Made by a program: the position numbers and the translations under genes
Shown: positions 22,172-31,885 of the stretch, in pieces
How the letters are laid out: each line of letters starts with the position of its first letter
How positions within the stretch are numbered: position 1 is the stretch's first letter
Notes under the pieces: model-generated
What the model was told of the DNA's origin: nothing
What the model saw: the letters and a program-made list of their open reading frames with translations, nothing else
Databases searched by the model: none
NCBI GenBank assembly: GCA_963920705.1
Contig: OY987232.1
Span: forward strand, 14,075,726 to 14,139,725
Direction: 5' to 3'
Length of the DNA: 64,000 nucleotides
Origin: Odiellus spinosus
Lineage: Eukaryota > Arthropoda > Arachnida > Opiliones > Phalangiidae

Positions 22172-22972
22172 GTAAGTGAGATGATTTAATAATATAAAGA
22201 AAGGACAGAAGTTACACCCCAGGTTCGACGGTGGGCTTGAGCTCTCCCCCGCCCCTTTTCGATGCTAATCGATTTAGCGGATTAAGCCTCGAAAATCATT
22301 AATCCATATCGATTAAATCCACCAGTAAAACCAACTAGAAATAAAATTAAAACTTACCCGGAAAATGGGATAATAAACTGGATTTCTTAGCGACCAACGT
22401 GTCAGTAACCAATAAGCAAATGCCTGTCGTTAATCTGCGTAAGACTTCCAATAACATTCTATTGGTCACTGACCTTTCATTGCGAATAAATTCAGTGCAG
22501 CGAAGCCTATTTTCCGGGCAAGTTTTAAATTCATCTCTAATTTAATATTTGTTTGTATTAGGCATATTTAAACGATAAGGAACCGATGAAAAGCGGTAGA
22601 TAGTTTAAAACACGACAGCTATGCTAGTAATACAAAAGTACCCGGGCCAACCTGAAATATCACCCAACGTCAAGGATTCCCAGTGTAACTTTGATCCTTT
22701 CTTGATATTATCAAGAGTATATGAAAACTCTCCCTAAGAGTATCCATAATCTAACACGCTTCTTATGCCGACCGCATCCGTGAACAATCGAAGCGGAGAG
22801 AAAATACGTTTAACCCATGTTAACATCCATCATCCGAGTGACAGAGAACGTCTAATTGAATTTGATATAAGATTATTTATTGAAAAAGAGTATTAATATA
22901 CTCTTGATAGGATGAATATTTGGAGCATAAATTTATTTAACAACGTATTTCTAACCCATTTCTTAATTGTAT
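22172..22972. other. Copy 2 intron with MITE fragments
   Basis: It holds a diverged TTAA-family MITE (about 22290-22600) and a CTCTTGATA element (about 22715-22905). The latter has ends 'tatcaagagtatatgaaaac' and 'atatactcttgata' and an internal 'gcatccgtgaacaatcgaagcgg'. No further exon was seen. Confidence 0.5.
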
Positions 22973-24830
22973 CGTCTACTAATTCTGCAGCTGAACGTAA
23001 GTATATTTTATAAATTATGGTTTCTGCAGTTGGTTATTAACATTTTCTTAATGCTTAACAACGTATTTCTAAACCGTTTCCTAACTTCATCTTCTACTAA
23101 TTCTGCAGCTGAACGTAAGTATATTTTGCAAATTACGGTTTCTGCAGTGGGTTATTAACATCCTCTCGTAATTTAACAACGTATTTCTAAACCGTTTCTT
23201 AATTGCATCGTCTACTAATTCTGTAGCTGAACGTAAGTATATTTTATAAATTACGGTTTCTGCAGTTGGTTATTAACAATTAATGTTTAACAACGTATTT
23301 CTAAACCGTTTCTTAATTGTATCGTCTACTAATTCTGCAGCTGAACGTAAGTATATTTTGCAAATTACGGTTTCTGCAGTTGGTTATTAACAATTTCTTA
23401 ATGTTTAACAACGTATTTCTAAACCGTTTCCTAACTTTATCGTCTACTAATTCTGCAGCTGAACGTAAGTATATTTTGCAAATTACGGTTTCTGCAGTGG
23501 GTTATTAACATCCTCTCGTTATTTAACAACGTATTTCTAATCCGTTTCTTAATTGTATCGTCTACTAATTCTGCAGCTGAACGTAAGTATATTTTGTAAA
23601 TTACGGTTTCTGCAGTTGTTTATTAACATTTTCTTAATGTTTAACAACGTATTTCTAAACCTTTTCCACTAATTCTGCAGTTTCGTGTAAGTATATTTTG
23701 TACATTACGGTTTCTGCAGTTGGATATTAACATTTTCTTGATATTTAACAACCTTAATTGTATCGTCTACTAATTCTGCAGCTGCCAGTAAGTATATTTG
23801 GTAAATTACGGTTTCTTCAATGTCTAATTAACAATATCTTCGTACTTAATGACGTTTTTATAAACCGTACTACCCAATTGCATCGTCTACAGTTAGTACG
23901 TACTTGCATTTTTTTAATTAAGGTTTCTGCAGTGGTTTTGCGTATTTTATATATTAGCTAATAATATTCATATTTTAAAAATGCGCTAATCAATAAATTT
24001 TCAAAATCGTACAACCAATCAATTCTCAGTTTGTAAGTATAATTTATTTATTGGTTAATAAATCTAATTTTAAAAGTGAATTTTTGGTATTTCCTAACTG
24101 TATCGTCTACTAATTCTGCAGCTGCACGTAAGTATATTTTGTAAATTAGGGTTTCTGCAGTGGGATTGTATAATTTATTTACTGGTTAATAATATTCAAA
24201 ATTTTAAAATGCGCTAATCAACACATCTTCAAAATCGCACAACCAATGAATTCTCAGTTGGTAAGTATAAAATATTTATTTGTTAATAAATCTAATTTTA
24301 AAAGTGAATCTTTGGTATTTAATATTACATGTCTTAACCGTTTAATAATTGTATTGTCACCTAATTCTGGAGCCCGACGTAAGTATAATTTGTAAATTAC
24401 GGTTTCAACAGTGGGTTTGTATAATTTATTTACTAGCTAATAATATTCAAAATTTAAAAATTAACTCATCAACACATTTTGAAAATTGTACAACCAATGG
24501 ATTCTGTAGTTCGTAAGTTTAAATTATTTATTGCTTAATAATAATCTAACTTTAAAATATAAGTAATGAATACCTTTATCATAATTGCGTAACCAATGCA
24601 TTGCGCAGCTCGTAAGTATAATTTATTTCTTGATTAATATTAATCTAATTTTAAATGTGAACTAAAGGTTACCTTTTTATAACTGTGTAATCAATGGATT
24701 CTGCAGTTGGCGGGTATATTTATTAATTAGCTAATTTTAATTAAATTTTAAATATTCATTAATCAATACCTTTTTAAAAATTGAATAACAAATAGGATCT
24801 GTAGATAGTAATTAGCATAATTATTTTTTT
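22973..24830 (+). repeat. Microexon-like array of copy 2
   Basis: Sixteen sites with acceptor and donor 3 or 6 bases apart. The first six are CTGAAC (22991, 23109, 23227, 23341, 23459, 23577), followed by TTTCGT (23681), CTGCCA (23782), TTA (23893), TTT (24030), CTGCAC (24122), TTG (24258), CCCGAC (24373), TTC (24510), CTC (24609) and ATA (24805). Units of about 110-120 bases contain 'cgtctactaattctgcag', a near-perfect branch point (TACTAAT) next to the acceptor, then GTAAGTATATTTT. In the phase set by the 30-base exon each CTGAAC adds Pro-Glu (the first Ala-Glu). In phase 2 it would give TGA. One degenerate unit near 24697 has GC in place of the donor GT. Confidence 0.8.
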
Positions 24831-24994
24831 GGTTAATACTAGAAACGAATTCTCTACTAATTAAGGGGGGAATGCAACCCGATAACGATTTCCGATCGTT
24901 TAAAGAGGTCTATAAGGTCTGTCCTCCATGGGCCAGAGATTTATACTCCCTTTAAGAGGAGAAGGCTTTTATTATTAATCTAACCCAGAAAACT

Positions 24995-26046
24995 GAATAT
25001 TTACAAGAGCCCTAATCCTAGGTATGCGGTCCCGCATCCGTGAGCAATCTAGGGGGCGAGTAGGGCCGGAGGGGAGAAAAATATAGAGGGAAAGGGAATA
25101 TTCCGTCTTACCCTCTCCGAAGGGAGGAATGAGAATGAGTGCCCCCTCGCGAGCGAGGGGGCTAATATCAAGTTTGGCTTACTGAAACCTAGGAAGATGA
25201 AGGGTAAGGACGCCCACCTCATGTTATAACTTGCGTCGTTCAAAGTCAGCTTCTGCTTTCAATTCCCCCTTTGATTCCCCCCTTTGCTGATACGTATTTT
25301 CTAATGCGCATCCTTTTTCGCGCACGCTACGTGTAACACTCGTGACTCCTTGCTAGAGAAGGAGCGAGCTATGGATTTTCTCAGCAGGGGTGCCAATTTA
25401 CAATAAGGTTTCGATTCCACCACAGTTTGCAGTGCGTAAATATTTACCTTATCCGTTATCCTTACGAATAGTTTATTGGGATATTGAGCGCCTCGCTTTA
25501 CGCGCGCTGATCATCACGTTTGGTGACCATTCGCCCGCAGCTGGTTCACTATCTGTGGTTCACCTTAATTTGACAGCGCGTATAAACCTACTCTTTCCTT
25601 TATTTCTAAGAATTGTTTATTTAGAAATGTAAGGAGGGTACTTCACGTTGTACGAAATTTGTCACCCGTGAATAAAAGGATGACCTTGTACCAATATCCG
25701 TGAGAGAGCGGACTAAAACACTCCCCAAGCCCACTCTTCCAGGGAAATCCGAAATTATTCAGGTGCAGCTAAGGCGCCTAGGATATAGCCTGCTGTAATT
25801 TTATGCGAGATGATGTAGGTATGTCACGTGAGTGCGCACCAAAAAAGCGCAGTTAGCTTCTTTGGACACAGAAGCGAGAGAGGAAAACTACGTCATCTTC
25901 AGACATTTCACGGACGGGTTGTGCTATACTAGTGGCCGTTCCTTACCCTTCATCTTCCTAGCTGAAACAGTTGCTCATGGACGTGGGTTCAGGCGAATGA
26001 CTGAGATCAATACTCTTAAGGAGGGTTTACATATACTCTTGATATT
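24995..26046. mobile_element. CTCTTGATA foldback element with unrelated interior
   Basis: The left part (about 24995-25080, 'tttacaagag', 'gcatccgtgagcaatc', 'ggccggaggggaga') and right part ('gttgctcatggacgtgggttcaggcg' to 'tatactcttgata') are inverted with respect to each other and occur similarly in copy 3 at 34697-35027. The interior here is about 700 bases longer, includes 'cgctcgcgagggg'-like palindromic bits, and has no convincing gene. Confidence 0.45.
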
Positions 26047-26152
26047 AATGATTGTTTTCGTTAGAGAAATGATTCAATTTGAATGATCTTTACATTATGA
26101 GAAAACGGAAAACCTTCAAGTGGAGTTACGACTAAAAATCTGTAATTTTCAG

Positions 26153-26400
26153 GGAAATAGTAAACGGACTTAAGCCACGGTGGAATCATCAACCTTGCAC
26201 ATTGGGACAAGATATATTTACTGCAGACACCACGATGATTTCACACCTTTATTTCGCACCTTTTAATAGTTTGAACGCTCGATTATATAACACTTTTAGA
26301 TAACTTTGTTAAAGGAGTTTAGCTCCGAGGGCAATTATTAATGAAGTCGCTGTCAGTTAAATAGAGCCACGTTTAATTATTTCCCAAATTAAGAAAAAAG
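26153..26400 (+). other. Terminal exon of copy 2
   Basis: It follows the acceptor 'gtaattttcag' and aligns with copies 1 and 3. In phase 1 a stop (TAG) is the second complete codon. The inverted pair is GTGGAATCATC (26180-26190) and GATGATTTCAC (26234-26244), with one mismatch. One extra base near 26178, relative to the other two copies, would frameshift any phase-2 reading. The poly(A) motif is degenerate (AATTAA near 26387). The flank to about 26700 resembles 1-356. Confidence 0.55.
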
Positions 26401-26729
26401 CTAATATTGTATTATTCTACTATTCATTTTATTACATTATTAAACCAGAAATATGGAAAACATCTATTAATTGTAATTTTTTATTTCTTATCAAGGGAAT
26501 TGAGACTATAAAGCTTACGTTGAAACCAATAGAAAACTATACGAAGTGATATAAAACACACCCGGGAAATTAAGAAATCAACGAAAGCGAATTGTTACGA
26601 ATTTTGTTAATTGTCTTTGAAATATTCAGAGCAATTAAATATAATAACAAGCAATTATTAACTTACGCTGTAAAGAAACTTACTTTTTGTGCCTAACCTT
26701 ATTATTACGTCGCCTACGGTAATAAATAT

Positions 26730-27052
26730 CAGAAGCCGATGAAACCCTCCCTTGAAGTCTAAAGTTCCATATAGCGCTCCTCTGGGTAAAATTCCCAATT
26801 TTACGAGATCGGAAGGGTCCTACTTCATACCCCTTGTCTACGGAAAATTGGAAATTTTCTCTTTCCACATACGACGACGTTTTTTTGACGAATTCCAAGG
26901 TTGCTAGAGATATTCGGTGGACGAACTCCCGCTCCGAAAATATCTACCGTTAGGAGGCGTACGAATCGCGCTTTTTGAAACTAACCCATACAGAGAGGGG
27001 TAGACAAGACCCGGGAGTAATAGACTTCAAAGGAGGGTTTCATCGGCTTCTG
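26730..27052. mobile_element. CAGAAGCC foldback MITE, copy C
   Basis: It has complete inverted ends (CAGAAGCCGATGAAACCCTC and its complement at the right) and a small internal deletion relative to copy A. 'gtaataa' occurs just outside both ends, four bases off on the left, so the target duplication is uncertain. Confidence 0.8.
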
Positions 27053-27868
27053 GTAATAAGTGTTTATATTTCTCCATTTCCCAAAACCTACGTTTTATTT
27101 AGTTCATTTTAACAATCAATCGACAAACTACTGTATTCGAAAAATGATGCCATGTACGCGTTTTGGAACGAGGGGAAATTCATTTTTTAAACCGAATCTA
27201 GCTCACTCGTGAACTAGTTTATTAAACAAGAGTTATTGAACTCCTAACATCTACTTGGCGCGGTAGAATTGGATTATTAAAATAATTGTTAGATACCCGA
27301 CATAAATAAAATAATCAAAACCATTTGAAAAGTACGATGACATTCCGTAGCCTGAGATGAGGCACTTTTTTTAAATTAGCTTTCCTTAAGCTCAACTTCG
27401 AACTTTAACTTAAGATTGAGGTTAAACTCGACATTGTCTATATAACCAATGAACTCCCTTAGAAAAATGCCCGCTGATGTCAATAAATGACATTGGCGAA
27501 GCGTAATAAGTATTTATTTTTCTCCATTTCCCAAAACCAAACGTTTTATTTAGTTCATTTTACCAATCAATCGATAAACTACTGTATTCGAAAAATGATG
27601 CCATGTACGCGTTTGGGAACGAGAGGAAATTCATTTTCAATTCGGCTCTAGCACACTCGTGAACTAGTTTATTAAACAAGAGTTATTGAACTCAAAACAT
27701 CTACTTGGCGCGGTAGAATTGGCATGTTAAAATAATAGTCAAATATTCGTTATATACCTGACATAAATAAAACAAAACCATTTGAACCATAACTTTGCAA
27801 ATAATTCCAACGTTAAGTCTAGAAATCAATTGGCGACACTCTTATCCGATTTGAGGAATAGTTCTTAA
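27053..27868 (+). repeat. Two copies of the intergenic block before copy 3
   Basis: A shorter diverged copy (about 27055-27335) and a near-full copy (27507-27868) of the block at 19072-19438. Between them (27336-27506) is unrelated AT-rich sequence with no gene. Confidence 0.75.
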
Positions 27869-27898
27869 ACTTCACAAATGCCTAAAAAAATTATATCC

Positions 27899-28385
27899 CG
27901 CAATCTTCTTTGAAGTCTATTTCTCTAATGTTTCGTATAGCGCACCTCTATATGGGGTAAAATTTCCTCTTTAACTATCTTGGAGATGACCTATTTTATA
28001 TTTCAACGGAAAATTGGAAATTCCCTTTTTTGGGAGAGGGGCTTCAAAACACGTAAGATTCCCGTGATTTATTCCCAGACAATCCTGCATGTAAGAGGCG
28101 TCCCGAGCTCTAGCCTTCCCACTCGTACGACACACGCGGAATTTGCATCGTTATAAACAATTTTTCCATCGGCCTCAAGTTTTCATTTTTTGTAAACATA
28201 TCTTGAACTTAGAAACGCGCGGCTGGTGAGACCGTGAGAACCACATGTCGTTTTTTTACCCACGAAAAAATTAATTAGAAAGGCATTGTATTCACTTTTA
28301 ACGGAATCGAATGAATCGATGAACAAATATAATGGGAAACAAGACCAGGACGGGATAGTCTTCAAAGGAGGGTTCAACCGCTTTT
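27899..28385. mobile_element. Divergent longer relative of the CAGAAGCC MITE
   Basis: The ends 'cttctttgaagtctatttctctaatg' and 'gtcttcaaaggagggttcaaccgc' match the family, but the interior (about 490 bases in total) is only partly related. No transposase frame is visible. Confidence 0.6.
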
Positions 28386-29228
28386 GCTTTTACATATAGA
28401 GTACCGCGCTACCCTGAACTATTCTTCTGTTCCAGAGCAGTTGGCGTAATGGGAAAATCTGAGGTGGATTGATATACAATATGTTAAATAAAGTAGATAC
28501 GAAAGTAGTAAGCCCCAACGAATAAACCTTCTCAAACGGTAATATTTTATCCAAACGCCAAGCTTTAGCGTCAACTCTTCTTCAACACGAGCATAAGGTT
28601 TTTTTGCATGTTTACTACGAAGAAAATTACTTTACGAATAAAATACAAATAACAATAGAGCCGCGCTCATATTAGGCCTTGGAATCGATTTAAACCGTTT
28701 CAAAACGATTTTCTGGAGTCGTGTGAACGGAAAACGATGTTTTCTCGAACCAATTTGATTCGATTTCTCGAAACTGCTTCGGGAACCAGTTTTATACAAT
28801 ACATACATACCAGTTTTTTATACAGAGGCTACAATAAATCGATTTTTAAAGATAATGCGTGAACACGTGACCACTAAAACGATTCCTGCCGATTTCAACG
28901 GTTTCAAAGTCTGTAGTGTGAACGTAGCTATAAGCTCCGTTCACACTAGACTTTGAAACGGTTTTTAGGTCAAATTATAAAATTTTTGAGGTCACAAGTG
29001 TAGGCTTTTATTAAGAAACAAAATTAATATCCTAAAAAGTCGATTGGAACATTCGAAACGGTTTGAAACGATTCCAAAGTGTCAAGTATGAACGCAGCTT
29101 ATCGGTTTAATTTCACCGTTTGAAATCGATTACAAAAATGCTAGTGTGACCGTAGCTTAGTTGAAGTATATAAAAACTTTCGATGCCCCAATAATCCACA
29201 ATAAACACATGTGACTTACTCGAAAAAA
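28386..29228. other. Spacer upstream of copy 3 with GTGTGAAC repeats
   Basis: Short elements here share 'gtgtgaac', 'tttcgaaactgcttcggg' and 'cgtagct' motifs on both strands (28680-29160). Related material is at 41430-41540 and 44605-44850. They look like overlapping palindromic MITE remnants. No gene. Confidence 0.45.
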
Positions 29229-29229
29229 G

Positions 29230-29361
29230 GCCAATACGTGATGTTTTTGATGCGATAATAATCAAAAAATCGTGTTCGTATAAATTGCAACGTCGAAAAT
29301 AAGGGCAATACGTGACACTTTTTTATGTCATGGTATTCAACGAAAATCGCGTTAGTATAAA
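29230..29361 (+). promoter_or_regulatory. Duplicated TATA promoter of copy 3
   Basis: Two successive modules of about 70 bases each read 'ggccaatacgtga' or 'gggcaatacgtga', a spacer, then 'tcgtgttcgtataaattg' or 'tcgcgttagtataaattg'. TATAAA lies at 29279-29284 and 29356-29361. The second is closer to copy 2's promoter and to the first exon. Copy 2 has only one module. Confidence 0.65.
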
Positions 29362-29385
29362 TTGTAGGCTTTTTCACTAACCGAA

Positions 29386-29438
29386 CACTACTAGTTTACT
29401 CGTATTTCTCAACAGATCACCACTCACTCCGTCGAAAA
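29386..29438 (+). other. Non-coding first exon of copy 3
   Basis: Conserved with 21140-21193 ('cgtatttctcaacaga') and ending GTCGAAAA before the donor GTAAGT at 29439. The start is estimated from the TATA box at 29356. Confidence 0.55.
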
Positions 29439-29601
29439 GTAAGTTGAATAAGAGCTTTACTGTCTACTCTTGAAATACCCAGCCAAAAATTTCAATTCCT
29501 TATAGAATAGGATTATTTTTCCAAAATTTAGGATTTTACAGGACACAAATTAGCTTTTATATGGGAATATTAAAATTATATCAAATAAATAATTTCATCG
29601 G

Positions 29602-29897
29602 GTCAAGAAGGATCAGACAAGGAGAAGAAAAATGGGGCTGCGTTTAGTTAGAGAGAGAAGAGCCAACCTCCCACTCGGGTGGAAAGGGGGATAGGAAATT
29701 CTCGAGGTAAACTGTTGTCACGTGGTCACTAGCGTCGTCGACTACTACTAAGCTGATAATGGATCCGTTTTACCCACGTGACAACAATTTACCACGAAAC
29801 GTCTCTATCCCCGTTCTCCCAGAGTGGGAGTTTAGGCCGACGCAGTAGGAACCGCGCCGTCCCCACTTTTCCTCTCCATGTCTGATCCTTCTTGATC
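29602..29897. mobile_element. Foldback MITE with TCAAGAAGGATCAGACA ends
   Basis: Left TCAAGAAGGATCAGACAAGG and right CCATGTCTGATCCTTCTTGA are inverted. 'atcggg' (or 'tcggg') flanks both. The inner arms 'gttgtcacgtgg' and 'ccacgtgacaac' also pair. Found only in intron 1 of copy 3. Confidence 0.75.
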
Positions 29898-30048
29898 GGG
29901 TAAATTTCAGCAAAAATATACTTAGAGTCATACGAGATCTTCCTCATTGGCTTTTCTGATAATAAAATATACCAATCGATTAAAATACTAGAGGATTTTA
30001 CTTAAACTAGATTATTTTCCTAATAATCGCGTGTTTTTTCTAAATCAG

Positions 30049-30159
30049 GTGTTAAAATTTGAAAGATGCTATCCAACAAAATGGTCCACCGTTTTACTTT
30101 ACTCTTCGTCGTGTTCATACTCATGGCCCTTATGCTGGCAAACTCGGCTTATTCCCTGG
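30049..30159 (+). CDS. Copy 3 signal-peptide exon of the microexon gene family
   Basis: The same layout as copy 2: acceptor 'ttctaaatcag', 17 leader bases, ATG at 30066, 31 codons plus one base, donor GTAATT. The encoded peptide starts MLSNKMVHRF, carries a long hydrophobic core and ends ANSAYS plus Leu-, so a cleavable signal peptide is expected. It differs from copy 2 by a single residue. Next comes a 30-base exon at 30223. Confidence 0.75.
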
Positions 30160-30222
30160 GTAATTATAAACGACCAAACAGTCCTTTTTGAGATTTTTTT
30201 ATTTTTGTCCGTTTTCGAATAG

Positions 30223-30252
30223 TTTTATCAGAAAAAAGCGATTCACGTCAAG
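30223..30252 (+). CDS. Copy 3 30-base coding exon
   Basis: The acceptor 'cgttttcgaatag' and donor 'gtaagcg' bound 30 bases. In phase 1 it reads VLSEKSDSRQ, one base left over. Compared with copy 2 (VLPEKTGSRQ) there are three substitutions and no gap. The conservation of length and frame is the best evidence that the split gene is real. Confidence 0.7.
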
Positions 30253-31885
30253 GTAAGCGAAATATTTTACAAATAATTTTGTAAGATCAAGAAAGGAACA
30301 GCTAATCCAGGTCTATGTAAGCTCCCCCCCCCACGGAGTCGATCGTCTTAGATTCTAGCAGCCAATCACGAAAAATAGTTAAATGGAGAATGGTACAAGA
30401 TATTTTAGTAATTCCCTGTGGTTAAAATAGGCCTAATCCATCAGTAAAACAAATAAATACAAAATATAAAATTAGAAATCAAATTAAAACTTACCCGGAA
30501 AATGGGTTTATAAACTGGATTCATGGAGATGCTGAATTTCTTCGCATTGATGGGTCAGGGACCAATAAGCAAAGGCCCGTCGTAAAAATTAAGACTTTCA
30601 ATAACATTCGATTGGTCGCGGACCACTCAATGCGAATTAATTCAGGATTTCAATAAATCCAGCTAAGCCTATTTTCCGGGTAAGTTTTAAATTTATTTCT
30701 AGTTTATATTTAGTTGTAATTTTTTTTTTTATTGTTGGATTATGCCTAACGATAAGGAATCGATGAAAAAAAAAATCACTTGTTATTAGGCTGCATTCTC
30801 CCTTTAACGGTGGAGCGGTAGACGGTTTAATAAGCGAAAGCTATGCTAGTTACACAATAGTATCAGATATATAATCCTACGTCAAGAATTCCCAGAGTAA
30901 CTTCTATTGATAGCATCAAGAGTATATGAAAACCCTCCCTAAGAGTATCGATAATGTAACACGCTTCGTATGCCGACCCGCATCCGTGAGCAATCAAAGC
31001 GGAGAATGTCAGAATGGGGCCGGAGGAGAGAAGATGTTCGCTGATATGTAAATTTTCTTTCTTCTCCAATTCAAGGGGGAGAATAAGACATTAAGGGCCC
31101 ACGGCAAGTGCGGGCTAATACGAGGCTTGGTTTAGTTTCCGATTTCAACCGAGGGGGGCGCCAATACGTGCACAAAAAGTATAAAAATTGTTTCGCCACG
31201 AAGGACGCGGGTTCAAGGAAATTTTTGAGATCACTACTCCGTTTTCAATAGAGATATTCTGCCCAAGCATTCTGACGAGCATTTTCGTCAAAACAAAGAT
31301 GAAAGATTAAAGGGAAACTTGAGAGTTAAAAATGGAAGAGTTTTTTGAACTTATTTTCGGAGTCAAAATACCAAAAAAACCTATTTTTTCCGAATTTTTA
31401 GACACTTTTTTGTGTTTAAATTATTTTCTGAAGTTTGGTAAAATTTTAAGAAAAAGTAATTTTATATTTCAGCCTTCAACGGCGATTGATGCCCAAGACT
31501 TTGGTGGTCAAACGTCGCCCTATTCTTTTAATGTTAGGACATTACAAGCACTGTTTTAGGCTGAAATAATATAATTGGCTCGAATTTATATTTACTTTTT
31601 TCAAATTTTCGAATACGTCTTTTTTTTTGGCACGATGATTCTGAAAACAAATTCAAAAGCTCCTAGTTTCCGTTTAAATCAAGCTTTACGTTTAACCCGT
31701 GTTAACATCCAGCATTCTGCATTCAAGTGACAGAGAAGAGTCTAAATAATTTTATAAGATTCTCTTGGTAAAAATTAATTGAAAACGGGGCTTTACGCAG
31801 GGTTTTAATACACTCTTGATAGTATCAATATTTGGAGCATAAATTCATTTAACTTTCTTTGTTCCTTTTGGCTCATCGTAAACGC
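30253..31885. other. Copy 3 intron with nested MITEs
   Basis: It contains a TTAA-family MITE (about 30405-30800), and a CTCTTGATA element (about 30893-31825, ends 'catcaagagtatatgaaaac' and 'aatacactcttgata') into which a TTAA-flanked MITE (31307-31677) has inserted. No exon was seen. Confidence 0.55.
31307..31677. mobile_element. TTAA-flanked MITE (AGGGAAACTTGAGAG ends)
   Basis: TTAA at 31307-31310 and 31674-31677 flanks AGGGAAACT and its near complement AGTTTCCG. The open frame at 31332-31559 lies wholly inside and shows no transposase motif, so I do not call it a gene. Confidence 0.55.

Noticed and set aside
22990..24180. Second TCTGCAG in array 2 units (in 'ggtttctgcagttgg') as extra microexons
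   Set aside because: These acceptors are followed by GTTATT or by no GT at all, and the spacing is not constant. They look like decoys or decayed sites, so I did not count them.
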